The notes beneath the pieces are model-generated. The model was not told the DNA's origin. It worked only from the letters and a program-made list of their open reading frames with translations, and did not search any database. A program made the position numbers and the translations under genes. DNA of 64,000 bases from DASXQK01 sp963724385 (GTDB taxonomy: Bacteria > Pseudomonadota > Alphaproteobacteria > Dongiales > Dongiaceae), in the NCBI GenBank assembly GCA_963724385.1, contig CAVRUJ010000001.1:2294001-2358000 (forward strand), given 5' to 3'. This document shows positions 21,982 to 29,796 of the stretch, one piece after another (within the stretch, counting starts at the first letter, position 1; each line of letters starts with the position of its first letter).

Positions 21982-23010
21982 CTATTCGTCTGTAGCAGGC
22001 CCTTTGAAGTCTTGCTCCTCACTAAAATGCGCGTCCGTGAGTTCCTTTTTTACCGCTGTAGAGAAGGCATCAAAATCGGCCTTCGTGGATAGCTGAAAGC
22101 TCATTGCCTGCCCGCTTTTGACTTCGGTGACTGAACTAGGTTCAGATAAGCGCTTCCCCCAGAAAGCACCGTCCTCCGCAAATCTGCCCTCCTGCCAGAC
22201 GTAAGCGTACTTCCGCCGGGCGGCGACAAAAAACCGCCGCTTTTCTTTTATGCGATATATAAGCTCCCGCTGCTTGAGGCGGCCCTCCTGGGATTTCCCA
22301 GCTTCGCTTTTGAAAAATTCCACCATGGCTGCGTTGTCCACGTCTTCGAGGGCTGCATCCCATGTCGCCCAACTGACACCTCCTCCGGACCCTTGCCGGG
22401 GTCCGCGAGTGAGAGAGGCAATTTCTGCGGGAGGGTAAACACAAACGCCCGTGAGGTAATCGTTTCCTGCCTCGTGTGACAGCAGAACGCGGTAACAGCG
22501 GATATCTACTCCGAAACTCTCATGAAGCCATTCCGCAGCGAATAGCAGCGCCGGATCGAAGTCCTCGGCGAGCAAAATAACTCGCTGAGATGAGTTTAGA
22601 GTGGCCAACCCGGATGCGAGGTGTTCTTCGATTTCTGACCTCGCATCGTCGGGGGCTTTGCTTCCGTGTTGTGCGAGGGCTTCCACAAAGTCCTCTGCGT
22701 TCCATCGCGACAGCATTCCGGCGTAGCTGATCGCCTGAAGCAATTGCAGCTTGTTGCTTCCCCGCTTGAGTTCGATAACTACACCGCTGCCCTCCTCGTC
22801 GATTGCGAGGAGGTCCATGCGATCAGGAACCGCATCAGAAGGCCGGACTTCCCGGCCGATCATCCATAGCTTTTGGCCCAGCTCGTCGCAAAATACTTGT
22901 GGGCTGGCCCAAATCATGTCCTCCAGCTCGCGCTCCCACTGATCCGCAGCCGAGAGGCTCGACTTTTGGACACCTACTAGGCGCTTCCCCTTCTTATCAA
23001 TACGCAACAT
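21982..23010 (-). CDS. PD-(D/E)XK nuclease-fold protein, NucS/DUF91-like N-terminus
   Basis: 342 residues. The N-terminal third has an LED-MIWASPQVF helix and then a clear endonuclease-like core: Asp66 in RMDLLAID, Glu80 and Lys82 in VVIELKRG, as in NucS-type and other PD-(D/E)XK nucleases. The C-terminal half matches nothing I recognise; it is mixed alpha/beta with an Arg/Lys-rich KEKRRFFVAARRKYAYVW segment. No methyltransferase is adjacent, so it is not a classical restriction pair. It is a lone leftward gene in the cargo and more A/T-rich than the core genes. Candidate nucleic-acid-cleaving defence protein; substrate unknown. Confidence 0.65.
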   Translation of the reverse strand: MLRIDKKGKRLVGVQKSSLSAADQWERELEDMIWASPQVFCDELGQKLWMIGREVRPSDAVPDRMDLLAIDEEGSGVVIELKRGSNKLQLLQAISYAGMLSRWNAEDFVEALAQHGSKAPDDARSEIEEHLASGLATLNSSQRVILLAEDFDPALLFAAEWLHESFGVDIRCYRVLLSHEAGNDYLTGVCVYPPAEIASLTRGPRQGSGGGVSWATWDAALEDVDNAAMVEFFKSEAGKSQEGRLKQRELIYRIKEKRRFFVAARRKYAYVWQEGRFAEDGAFWGKRLSEPSSVTEVKSGQAMSFQLSTKADFDAFSTAVKKELTDAHFSEEQDFKGPATDE

Positions 23011-23193
23011 TCGTCTATTGCTCCCACTCCCTGGCCCGGAGGAGCTAACCTTAGAGCAGACTGAAGCCGGCCAACAACGTCAAGGCGGCCCGCAACTGAC
23101 GCATGCGCAAGCCTAGCCAGGCTGACAAACAAATGTTCTTGAAATGTTCTGTCGTTCTGTCTAGCGTGTTTTGCGTCCGAAACGGAGGCGCCA

Positions 23194-23517
23194 ATGGACT
23201 GGTTAGGCGCAGTGGACGGCTACCTCTACCTGGTCGCCAGGATGGGGCTGGAGCAGGTGCTGTGCGACGGCTGCCTGTCCGGCCGCGTGCCTGAGGCGGT
23301 GGCAGGGGTTGCCAGCATTGCGCCGGAGTTGATCCACCGGACGGTCGAGGACGACGGCGGCACCAGCGAAGCGTACCAAGGCGCGCTGACAGTGGCGGGG
23401 GTGCGGTACAAGTTCGAGTGCCTGCTATTCGCTGATCCGGATGGCAGTTACTTCGTCGCCAACATCGCGAGGTTTGAGCCGGTGGAGTGGCACACGGGGA
23501 TACAAGTGGCCTCATGA
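23194..23517 (+). CDS. Unknown protein, first of a coupled pair
   Basis: 107 residues, starting ATG at 23194 behind GGAGG. No membrane segment or signal peptide. It contains Cys in VLCDGCLSG and a probable beta-rich C-terminal half (YKFECLLFADPDGSYFVANI). No family recognised. Its stop overlaps the start of the next gene (ATGA at 23514-23517), so the two are probably made together. Confidence 0.6.
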   Translation: MDWLGAVDGYLYLVARMGLEQVLCDGCLSGRVPEAVAGVASIAPELIHRTVEDDGGTSEAYQGALTVAGVRYKFECLLFADPDGSYFVANIARFEPVEWHTGIQVAS

Positions 23518-24182
23518 CGCTTGGCGGCACACTAGCAGCTCTTGTCGAGGATGCGTTTTCAGCTCTTCAGGTGCCGGGTGGCAGCACGGCCAGCTCGGTT
23601 CTCCAACGGATGTTACGCAGACGCGAAGAGGCAGCGCGCGACATGCTGTTGAAGGAGCTGAGGCGTGGCAACAAAACGATTTGCGACGTAGATGAAGGTG
23701 AGGTTGCCGAAATTGTATTCCGGTACATGCGTGCGGCTCAGGAAGGTACAGCGCGGGTAAATCTTCGCCTGATGGCCGAGGTAATCGCCGGTCAAGCGGC
23801 TGCAGGTAATCTTGTCGCGGATGAGTTCCTCTACTACGCGGACATCCTCGCCTCGCTTCGGTATGAAGAAGTGGTGGTCCTGGCAACGCTCTACCGGACT
23901 ACTCAGGAGGCGATTGCCAAGCACACTGGCGACAACATTCTTGCAACGCAGGCCATGACTGCCGCGAGCCTGGAGTTGTCTCAGACACTTGGCTTCAAGG
24001 ACCTGGATTTCGCCGCCACGGCGGGCGCGATCATGCGGACGGGTCTAATCGCAAGCGCACCGGGGCAAGGCGGTGGCTTCAACATCTACTATCCAACTAG
24101 CCTCATGGATAAGCTGTACGCGCTCGCACCGTTCGAGAAGGCACTAGAAGAAGAACGGGAGCGGCGGCAGCAGTGTCGCTAA
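23514..24182 (+). CDS. Unknown mostly helical protein, second of a coupled pair
   Basis: 222 residues, coupled by ATGA overlap to the preceding gene. It is predicted to be helical throughout (RMLRRREEAARDMLLKELRR, then LRLMAEVIAGQAAAGN) and ends in a winged-helix-like segment with AGAIMRTGLIAS and GGGFNIYYPTSLMDKL, then EKALEEERERRQQ. The C-terminal part could bind DNA, but no family is recognised. Element cargo; function unknown. Confidence 0.62.
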   Translation: MTLGGTLAALVEDAFSALQVPGGSTASSVLQRMLRRREEAARDMLLKELRRGNKTICDVDEGEVAEIVFRYMRAAQEGTARVNLRLMAEVIAGQAAAGNLVADEFLYYADILASLRYEEVVVLATLYRTTQEAIAKHTGDNILATQAMTAASLELSQTLGFKDLDFAATAGAIMRTGLIASAPGQGGGFNIYYPTSLMDKLYALAPFEKALEEERERRQQCR

Positions 24183-24315
24183 GTCCGTGCAAGGGGTTCG
24201 CTCTGCCGCGTGTCCATCAGGCGACCATGCCGCGCTTGCCGCTCTACACCAGTTGTATTCAATTGCGTTACGACAAGCGGGAAAACGCGGGCATCTTCGG
24301 CGAGGCAATCAGGGT

Positions 24316-25161
24316 ATGTTGAGAGTGGCACGCACATGGAAATGGTTGGCCCTCGTCGGCCTCGGCATTGGCGCGCTCGGGTGGTTGGTGGTTACCTCCT
24401 CATCGTTTGAGACCTGCATGGGCGGCGCCCAAATTCAGCAATCCAATCAATCCCCGGAAAACGGTGCCACCGAGTTCATCACGGCATTGCATATCTATAA
24501 AACGTGTACGGGAGTTTTCATCGACCAGAACGGGGGCAGCATTACCGCGATAGCCACGATTGCTATCGCCGCATTCACTGTCCTGTTGACCCGCGTCAGC
24601 AACAAGCAAGCTGAACTTACGAAAACCACTGCTGCTGCGGTGCTCTCTGCCGAATTGCCTATTATTTTCGTGCAAGATATTCAACTTAGTGAATGGGGAG
24701 GATATCTTTCCGGCTCCACTGTAATTAGCGAAGGTGGTCCACCCCCCGAGGACTGCAGGGTAGACATCACTTTCCACAATTATGGGCGCAGCGTGGCCGT
24801 TCTAACCGCCGTCTGTATCGAGCATTTGGTGGTCAGCGTTCTACCTGAAAACCCCACTTACGAAAATATTCGTACAATTCCTCCGGGGCGCGCAATCGAA
24901 CGCGACCAATCGCTGCCAGTTGTCTGGGGAACAGGCCCTACGTTTCGTATCGCGGCAGAAGAGATTGACCGTATCACGCAGAAGTCGGCTGACCTCGCGG
25001 ACTTGTGGGTTTACGGCTACCTCGCCTTTCGCGACTTTAGAACCATGGAGCATAAATGCGGCTTCTGTTTCAAATGGCACTGTAACCAGATCGGTCTGGA
25101 TGCGGGACAAAAGCTTGGCTTCCACGGCGATGGCCCCGCCGCCTATCATTACAATACATAG
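24316..25161 (+). CDS. Two-transmembrane protein with large soluble C-terminal domain
   Basis: 281 residues. TM1 about 9-28 (WLALVGLGIGALGWLVV), a periplasmic-type loop with two Cys, TM2 about 79-97 (ITAIATIAIAAFTVLLT), then about 180 residues of mainly beta-type sequence (VDITFHNYGRSVAVLTAV). The layout resembles widespread uncharacterised accessory membrane proteins. ATG at 24316 is chosen because it puts TM1 at the N-terminus; the open frame back to 24187 has no signal. The region is clearly more A/T-rich than the chromosome. Function unknown. Confidence 0.6.
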   Translation: MLRVARTWKWLALVGLGIGALGWLVVTSSSFETCMGGAQIQQSNQSPENGATEFITALHIYKTCTGVFIDQNGGSITAIATIAIAAFTVLLTRVSNKQAELTKTTAAAVLSAELPIIFVQDIQLSEWGGYLSGSTVISEGGPPPEDCRVDITFHNYGRSVAVLTAVCIEHLVVSVLPENPTYENIRTIPPGRAIERDQSLPVVWGTGPTFRIAAEEIDRITQKSADLADLWVYGYLAFRDFRTMEHKCGFCFKWHCNQIGLDAGQKLGFHGDGPAAYHYNT

Positions 25162-25179
25162 TTATGGATTGTTTGTTGG

Positions 25180-25265
25180 CTTCCGTCGCCTCCGCAGTCG
25201 AAATGAACGTGGCCAGATCAATCCGCCTCTCCCCACTTTTCACCTTCGCGACGAAGAGCCCAAGT
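25180..25265 (-). pseudogene. Decayed fragment of an XRE-type HTH gene
   Basis: Reading leftward, the translation FVAK..SGERRIDLATFIS followed by AEATEAN matches the second half of the intact XRE regulator at 26035-26277 (FVAK..RGERRLDVAEFIS, SEALRAN), about 17 of 27 residues identical. The DNA also aligns base for base around GAAATGAAC. The N-terminal recognition helices are missing, and the frame before it is unrelated. It flanks the nuclease-like gene on the side opposite the intact copy. Confidence 0.62.
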
Positions 25266-25379
25266 GAAGGTGTGAGGTATAAGGGGTTTGGCTCCGTACA
25301 ATGGGAGCGTTGGCAATGGGATCGTTCAGCACATGGCACTGATGCCCGATGCTCGCCAGTAACCGCATGAGGATGTCGG

Positions 25380-25967
25380 ATGCACAGCAAGTCGAGCCAA
25401 CGGAGGCCGGGAGCGTCGAAGCGCAAACTTGGAAAGAGGGGTAGGGAGTGGGAAACGTACGAGGAAGTCGCCGCCTACATACTCAAGCAGGCCGGCAAAC
25501 GATTTGGTCTTTCAGATGTCGAAGGTAAGCAGGCGGTGCGGGGTCGGTGCTCGGGAACCGAGTGGAAAATTGATGCGAAGGGCATTCAGGAGGTGGATGG
25601 CGCATTATGGATCATAGAGTGCCGGCGCTATACAACCTCCCGCATTTCGCAAGAGCGCATGGCCGCTGTTGCCTATCGCATCCAAGACACAGGTGCAGCG
25701 GGCGGCATAACAGTTAGCCCTCATCCTCTTCAAAAAGGCGCCGCAAAGGTGGCAAAAGCCAACAAGATTGAGCACGTTGAGCTCGATCCTAGTAGCACGC
25801 GTGGGCAGTGGATTGCGAAAATCAAGGGCACCATGAATTTTGGTGTAACGGTGACCGAACGTTTATGTCTAAGGGATACCACCGATGCAGTGGTTCGAGA
25901 CGCGGCGGGCAATATAGTTGAAAGGGGAAGCGCCAGCATGCGTCCGCACAGTTCAGAAACCAGGTAG
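25380..25967 (+). CDS. Putative restriction-endonuclease-like (Mrr-type) protein
   Basis: 195 residues. After a basic N-terminus, ETYEEVAAYILKQ begins a domain with Asp65 in WKIDAKG and Glu80 in LWIIECRRY, the spacing of a PD-(D/E)XK core of the Mrr type; Arg82 replaces the usual Lys. Further conserved-looking features are the AYRIQDTGAAGGITVS segment (the Mrr-type helix and strand after the active site) and IEHVEL. No methyltransferase is beside it. It is flanked by an intact and a decayed XRE-type regulator, both on the opposite strand. Candidate element-borne nuclease; the E-x-R core may be inactive or variant. Confidence 0.6.
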   Translation: MHSKSSQRRPGASKRKLGKRGREWETYEEVAAYILKQAGKRFGLSDVEGKQAVRGRCSGTEWKIDAKGIQEVDGALWIIECRRYTTSRISQERMAAVAYRIQDTGAAGGITVSPHPLQKGAAKVAKANKIEHVELDPSSTRGQWIAKIKGTMNFGVTVTERLCLRDTTDAVVRDAAGNIVERGSASMRPHSSETR

Positions 25968-26034
25968 GAGCACAAGGCGCGGCGGGCCGGGCCAGAAGGG
26001 CGGAACTCTGTGGCGGGTGTGATGGGCCGCGACG

Positions 26035-26277
26035 TTAGGCGCTCCGCTTTGCAATGGCCGCAAAGAGCCGTATAGGATTGGCTCGCAAGGCCTCCGAAAT
26101 TGAAATGAACTCCGCCACGTCGAGCCTCCGCTCGCCGCGTTCGTACTTGGCAACGAACGACTGAGGCCGGCCGAGGCGCTTGGCCAGTTCCGCTTGGGTT
26201 AGTCCGGCCTTGAGCCTTGCCTCTTTGAGGACAGCGGCAACCGCCCGGCTGGTCCCGCTGTGAACCGATTTCCTCAC
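26035..26277 (-). CDS. XRE-family helix-turn-helix regulator
   Basis: 80 residues, essentially a single HTH domain: VLKEARLKAGLTQAELAKRL, then the recognition helix RPQSFVAKYERGERRLDVAEF. It is convergent with the nuclease-like gene and divergent from the lipoprotein gene at 26396. Likely a local repressor within the element or an antitoxin-like DNA-binding protein; no toxin partner is adjacent. Confidence 0.82.
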   Translation of the reverse strand: MRKSVHSGTSRAVAAVLKEARLKAGLTQAELAKRLGRPQSFVAKYERGERRLDVAEFISISEALRANPIRLFAAIAKRSA

Positions 26278-26395
26278 GTGAAAACTCCCGCCTGCTAGGA
26301 GGCGGTGAGTTCACTAAGCCCAATTCCGGATAATCCCAAAAGAGGATAGTATAGAATGCAAGGTGCCCAAGGGACGAGCCTGTGGAGGTGCCATT

Positions 26396-26782
26396 ATGCG
26401 AAGTCTAGTGGCGATTGCACTGCTTGGCGCGACAGTTGGGCTAGTGGGGTGTTCCTCCGGCTGGAGCGGCCAGGACGTAATGTCAATGGCGCAGGCCAGT
26501 TGCAAGAACCAGGGCCTTGTTGAAGGCAGCGACGACTATGCATCGTGCGTTGTGGATACCGCCGTCGCGATGGATCAGATGCGGGGAGCTGGTCAGCTCG
26601 CTCCCGTCGCGCCGGGCGGAGGGTCCGTCTACAGCGAGGGGCAGCCCGTCTACAGCCCCAGCGAGTGCACAGGCCCAGTAGTCGCGGGAGTGTGCCAGGG
26701 TCAAATTCTGCCGCAGTCTGCTTACCATCCGAGATGCTATGGGCAAATGCTGAACGGGGTTTGCACGGGGCCAATGTTTTAG
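26396..26782 (+). CDS. Small lipoprotein of unknown function
   Basis: 128 residues with an N-terminal lipoprotein signal (MRSLVAIALLGATVGLVGCS, lipobox LVGC). The mature part is small, with paired cysteines (CKNQG, YASC) and a C-terminal repeat of two CxGxxxxGxC-type units (ECTGPVVAGVCQG, RCYGQMLNGVCTG), suggesting disulphide-bonded loops. ATG 26396 behind a GGAGG. Element cargo; function unknown. Confidence 0.65.
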   Translation: MRSLVAIALLGATVGLVGCSSGWSGQDVMSMAQASCKNQGLVEGSDDYASCVVDTAVAMDQMRGAGQLAPVAPGGGSVYSEGQPVYSPSECTGPVVAGVCQGQILPQSAYHPRCYGQMLNGVCTGPMF

Positions 26783-26853
26783 AGTGGCGGACGCGCTCCC
26801 CCACGCGGAAGCAGTGGCTGTCTAAACGCTAAACTTTGTCATTGGAGGAATGC

Positions 26854-27120
26854 ATGGACTACCCCAGAGCCATCGTTATCTCAGTGGCGATTTTGAGTGG
26901 CGCCATAGTGGTAGCTGCAAAAACCAGTGCCCAAACAGACGCCACAGCGTCACAGTTTCGAATGGAGGCCGGCTACATCAGTGGTACGGCTGGATGGGCT
27001 TGGCGGCTGAATACGATTACGGGAAAGATGATGTTCTGTATCGCAGGAACCGGCCAAACTGGTAACCCTCCTCAATCTAAACAAGTCGGACTGTGTTTGC
27101 CGGTCCCGTTGTCTCCATAG
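26854..27120 (+). CDS. Small exported protein of unknown function
   Basis: 88 residues. N-terminal signal segment (IVISVAILSGAIVVAA) followed by a short mature domain with YISGTAGWAWRLNTITGKM and two Cys (MMFCIAG, GLCLPV). The start ATG at 26854 sits a few bases after GGAGGA. Small proteins with an xxWRLNTxTGxxxxC pattern are common in accessory DNA; the function is unknown. Confidence 0.58.
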   Translation: MDYPRAIVISVAILSGAIVVAAKTSAQTDATASQFRMEAGYISGTAGWAWRLNTITGKMMFCIAGTGQTGNPPQSKQVGLCLPVPLSP

Positions 27121-27258
27121 CAATTGTATGTAGTAGGGGTGCCGATGCCGGCACGCTCTTTACCTCCGCCGGACAGCAAAGGGCTGGGACGCAGGAGCGG
27201 AACCCGGCTCTGTTGAAGACGGGGCCGTGGAGCAGGTCAAGAAAAAGGAGGCCGAGGA

Positions 27259-27630
27259 ATGGTGAATGATCAACGCCTGAGTTGGGCTGAGGCATTGGAA
27301 GCGCGGAAGCAGCTCCGGAAGCAACTCCGGAAAGAGATAGCACCGCGAGGGCTTGGACTGATCATGGGCCTATGTATTCCATTGGCGTTCTCGGCGTATT
27401 GCCTGTGGGTATCGGCAAACGCATTGCCGCGCTCCTGGCAACCGATGCCGTGGGACACACTCTTGGGAACCGCAGTGGGGGCCGGAGGCATTTGGTTCTG
27501 CGGGCGCGCCCTGGGCACATGTATAGATGACATAATCGATGAAGAACTAGCCCGCGTATTTGACTTTGGCCTCCGACAAAAGCTATCAAGCGAGACTGCC
27601 TCCACCTCGGCCCCCGCTGGCCCAAGGTAA
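27259..27630 (+). CDS. Small two-TM membrane protein
   Basis: 123 residues. A charged N-terminal helix (EALEARKQLRKQLRKEI) is followed by two hydrophobic segments (GLIMGLCIPLAFSAYCLWV and a shorter one around TAVGAGGIWFCG). The C-terminus is acidic, then Ser/Ala-rich. Preceded by AGGAGG-like sequence. No family recognised. Confidence 0.5.
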   Translation: MVNDQRLSWAEALEARKQLRKQLRKEIAPRGLGLIMGLCIPLAFSAYCLWVSANALPRSWQPMPWDTLLGTAVGAGGIWFCGRALGTCIDDIIDEELARVFDFGLRQKLSSETASTSAPAGPR

Positions 27631-27656
27631 ACGAGCGGTGACGTGTTGAGCATCCG

Positions 27657-27938
27657 CTATCTCTGTCGCCGCCTTTGGAACCAGTGAGCGATTGCCAACA
27701 CAATCACCGCTCCAGCTATCGCCTTGAGGACGACGGCAATTCGGCCAAAGGGATAAATCTCTAGCCACCCAAGAGACCACGATCCGATGAGTGCGCCGAG
27801 AGTGCCCAGGCTGGCGTTGGCCCAAAATCCGAAGCCATGCCCCTGGGTAATCTCGCCCGCCAACCATCCGGCCAATGTACCTATCGCCAGGATAGCGAAG
27901 ACGATCAACGGGAAGCTGCTGCCAGGGCCTAAGGTCAT
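27657..27938 (-). CDS. GlsB/YeaQ/YmgE-like small membrane protein
   Basis: 93 residues with three hydrophobic segments. The central GTLAGWLAGEITQGHGFGFW followed by LGTLGALIGSW resembles the transglycosylase-associated (GlsB/YeaQ/YmgE) family, whose physiological role is not well defined. The internal ATG near 27938 gives a normal family N-terminus; the frame is open to a GTG at 28031, next to the ATPase stop. Confidence 0.6.
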   Translation of the reverse strand: MTLGPGSSFPLIVFAILAIGTLAGWLAGEITQGHGFGFWANASLGTLGALIGSWSLGWLEIYPFGRIAVVLKAIAGAVIVLAIAHWFQRRRQR

Positions 27939-28030
27939 TTCACGCCGACTTTGGTGAATGATAATACTGGGCCGGGCCGGAAGGCCGGAACCCCCTAAAG
28001 GGGGGTATTCCGGACCTACTTTCCGGACCA

Positions 28031-29092
28031 CTAGGCCGCGTCCGGCCGGATCTGTTCCGGACCTGTTTCGGACTTCGGACTAAATTGCGGCAGGAAGTAT
28101 CGGTTTTCGTCATGGATAATCTGTCCGCTGAGAGAAAGCCGCTTTAGCACGTCACCAAATGTACTCTTGATCAACCCCGACTTGAGCATCCATTCCCCAT
28201 GGCTCGCCCCTTCGGCTCCAAAGCTGCCTAGCGCATCTAGTGCCCGCCCGTTGCTTTCCGCCACTCGTGGGTCGCACGGGTTCGCATTGGCTGCTGAACC
28301 CTCAAGCTTGCGTACCACGCAGGAACTCGGTCCGGTTGGCAACTTCAGTTCTGCGAGAGACAATAGGATGTCTTTGAATGGCTCGGCGTCCTTCTGCTTG
28401 TCGCACTTGAGTACAAGCCCATTCGCCTTCCGTTCAAGGCGGATCACAGTATCGGCTGCGCCGCGAAGCGCCGTGCTGCCCCGGTCACCCTTGGAGGTGT
28501 CTTTGCCTGTGTGATGAACCACTAGAGTGGTCATGTCCGGGTAGCTGTCTCGTATGGCATCGAGCCCAGCCACAAACGCATTCATGTCAGCTGTGGCATT
28601 CTCGTCTGCGCCGCCAAAGCAGCGGGCGAGCGTGTCCACCACGAGTAGCCTCGGAGTGATTGCAGCCTGCTGGATGGCACTCAATAGCTCGCTTCGCACC
28701 ACGCCATTCGACACTTCCAACGGCCGGGGAAGCGTCCAAAGCGGACAGTTGCTTTGGCCGTGAGTGGCCTGCCATGCAGCAATACGCCTCTTCAGCCCGG
28801 GCGCACCCTCGGCGTAAACGTAGACGACGCTACCTTGCTGCACCCTTCGATCCATCCAGTCTTGGCCTGTGGCAATCGAAAGCGCCCAGTCCAACGCTAG
28901 GAAGGATTTGCCAATGCCGGGTTGGCCATAGAGCAGCGCCAAGCCTCCCTGTGGCGTCACACCCGCAATCTGCCAAATGGGGTCGGGAAGGCGCTCCAGG
29001 TCTACTATAGACAGGAGCCGAAGCCGGGAGCGCCCGACCGGCCCCCAGGTACGGTAAGAACCTGTACTCTCGACCTGTTCAAGCGCGCTCAT
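28031..29092 (-). CDS. RepA-like AAA/RecA-fold ATPase
   Basis: 353 residues. Walker A GQPGIGKS (56-63), Walker B LLVVDTLAR (Asp153), then VVHHTGKDTSKGDRGSTALRG, the signature of RepA/DnaB-related hexameric helicases carried by plasmids, phages and satellites. The C-terminal 90 residues could form a winged helix (GEWMLKSGLIKSTFGDVLKRL). It overlaps the preceding gene by 4 bases (29089-29092) in a leftward module that starts at the integrase. Probably supports element replication after excision. Confidence 0.82.
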   Translation of the reverse strand: MSALEQVESTGSYRTWGPVGRSRLRLLSIVDLERLPDPIWQIAGVTPQGGLALLYGQPGIGKSFLALDWALSIATGQDWMDRRVQQGSVVYVYAEGAPGLKRRIAAWQATHGQSNCPLWTLPRPLEVSNGVVRSELLSAIQQAAITPRLLVVDTLARCFGGADENATADMNAFVAGLDAIRDSYPDMTTLVVHHTGKDTSKGDRGSTALRGAADTVIRLERKANGLVLKCDKQKDAEPFKDILLSLAELKLPTGPSSCVVRKLEGSAANANPCDPRVAESNGRALDALGSFGAEGASHGEWMLKSGLIKSTFGDVLKRLSLSGQIIHDENRYFLPQFSPKSETGPEQIRPDAA

Positions 29093-29475
29093 GGCCGTCG
29101 GTCCCGAGGCTCCGGCCCGGTCGCAGGCTGGTCCTCAAAGATCGTCATTGCGCTCGTTTCAACGTCGATTGCCACTAACTCGCACGTTGTAAGCGCATTC
29201 AAAGCGCGCGTAGTGCTGTTGCCGGTCATTCCCAGCCTCTGGGCCACGTCTATCCACTCTTGTTTCGATAGCGAAAGTCCACGCCTTCTGAGCTCCTGAA
29301 AAAAGAGCCTGGCTTGCCTTTCGCGCGCAGGTGACAAGCCAAGGTCGCGGAGCTGTTTCAACAGGGGGACTTCTGTTGGCCCATCGGTGACTAGACGGGG
29401 TCTATCTACCAGCCTCACGACCTCGCCTCTGACCTGCCACTGCTTAACACCTCCTCTCGCCCGGGCACGCCTCAT
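29089..29475 (-). CDS. Unknown protein between AlpA-like and ATPase genes
   Basis: 128 residues; its stop overlaps the ATPase start and its own start overlaps the AlpA-like stop (29472-29475). Very basic at the N-terminus, with a helical core (RERQARLFFQELRRRGLSLS) and a possible HTH (KQEWIDVAQRLGMTGNSTTR). Position and overlaps suggest an accessory replication or regulatory protein of the element. No family recognised. Confidence 0.62.
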   Translation of the reverse strand: MRRARARGGVKQWQVRGEVVRLVDRPRLVTDGPTEVPLLKQLRDLGLSPARERQARLFFQELRRRGLSLSKQEWIDVAQRLGMTGNSTTRALNALTTCELVAIDVETSAMTIFEDQPATGPEPRDRRP

Positions 29476-29690
29476 GCCGCCCTCGCTAAATCAGACGTGG
29501 ACTGGCGCCGGCCGGCCTCGATGAATGCCGCTAGGTCCGCTACAGCATAGCGGACACAGGTGCCAACCTTCACGAAGCGGGGGCCTTGACCTGCCCACCG
29601 CCAGCGGCGGAGAGTTTTCACACTCAAGTCGAGGATGCGAGCGGCCTCGGTTTCATTGATGAGGGCCGGGATTAGTTCTCTATCGTGCAT
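29472..29690 (-). CDS. AlpA/HTH_17-type DNA-binding protein (possible excisionase)
   Basis: 72 residues. NETEAARILDLSVKTLRRWR, then GPRFVKVGTCVRYAVADLAAFIE is the standard helix-turn-helix of AlpA/excisionase-type proteins, which control integrase or bind att DNA. The ATG at 29690 has GGAG at proper spacing; longer starts (29702, 29738) are possible. Coupled downstream to the unknown gene and the RepA-like ATPase. Confidence 0.82.
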   Translation of the reverse strand: MHDRELIPALINETEAARILDLSVKTLRRWRWAGQGPRFVKVGTCVRYAVADLAAFIEAGRRQSTSDLARAA

Positions 29691-29796
29691 GGGATGCTCC
29701 ATCTGTAGGGGTCGGGATGCAGCACGTCGCTGCGTCATGGAGCTAATTGTAGGAAAACTGGGGAAGCGATTTCTACGTTCACGCTAAGGGGGTTAA

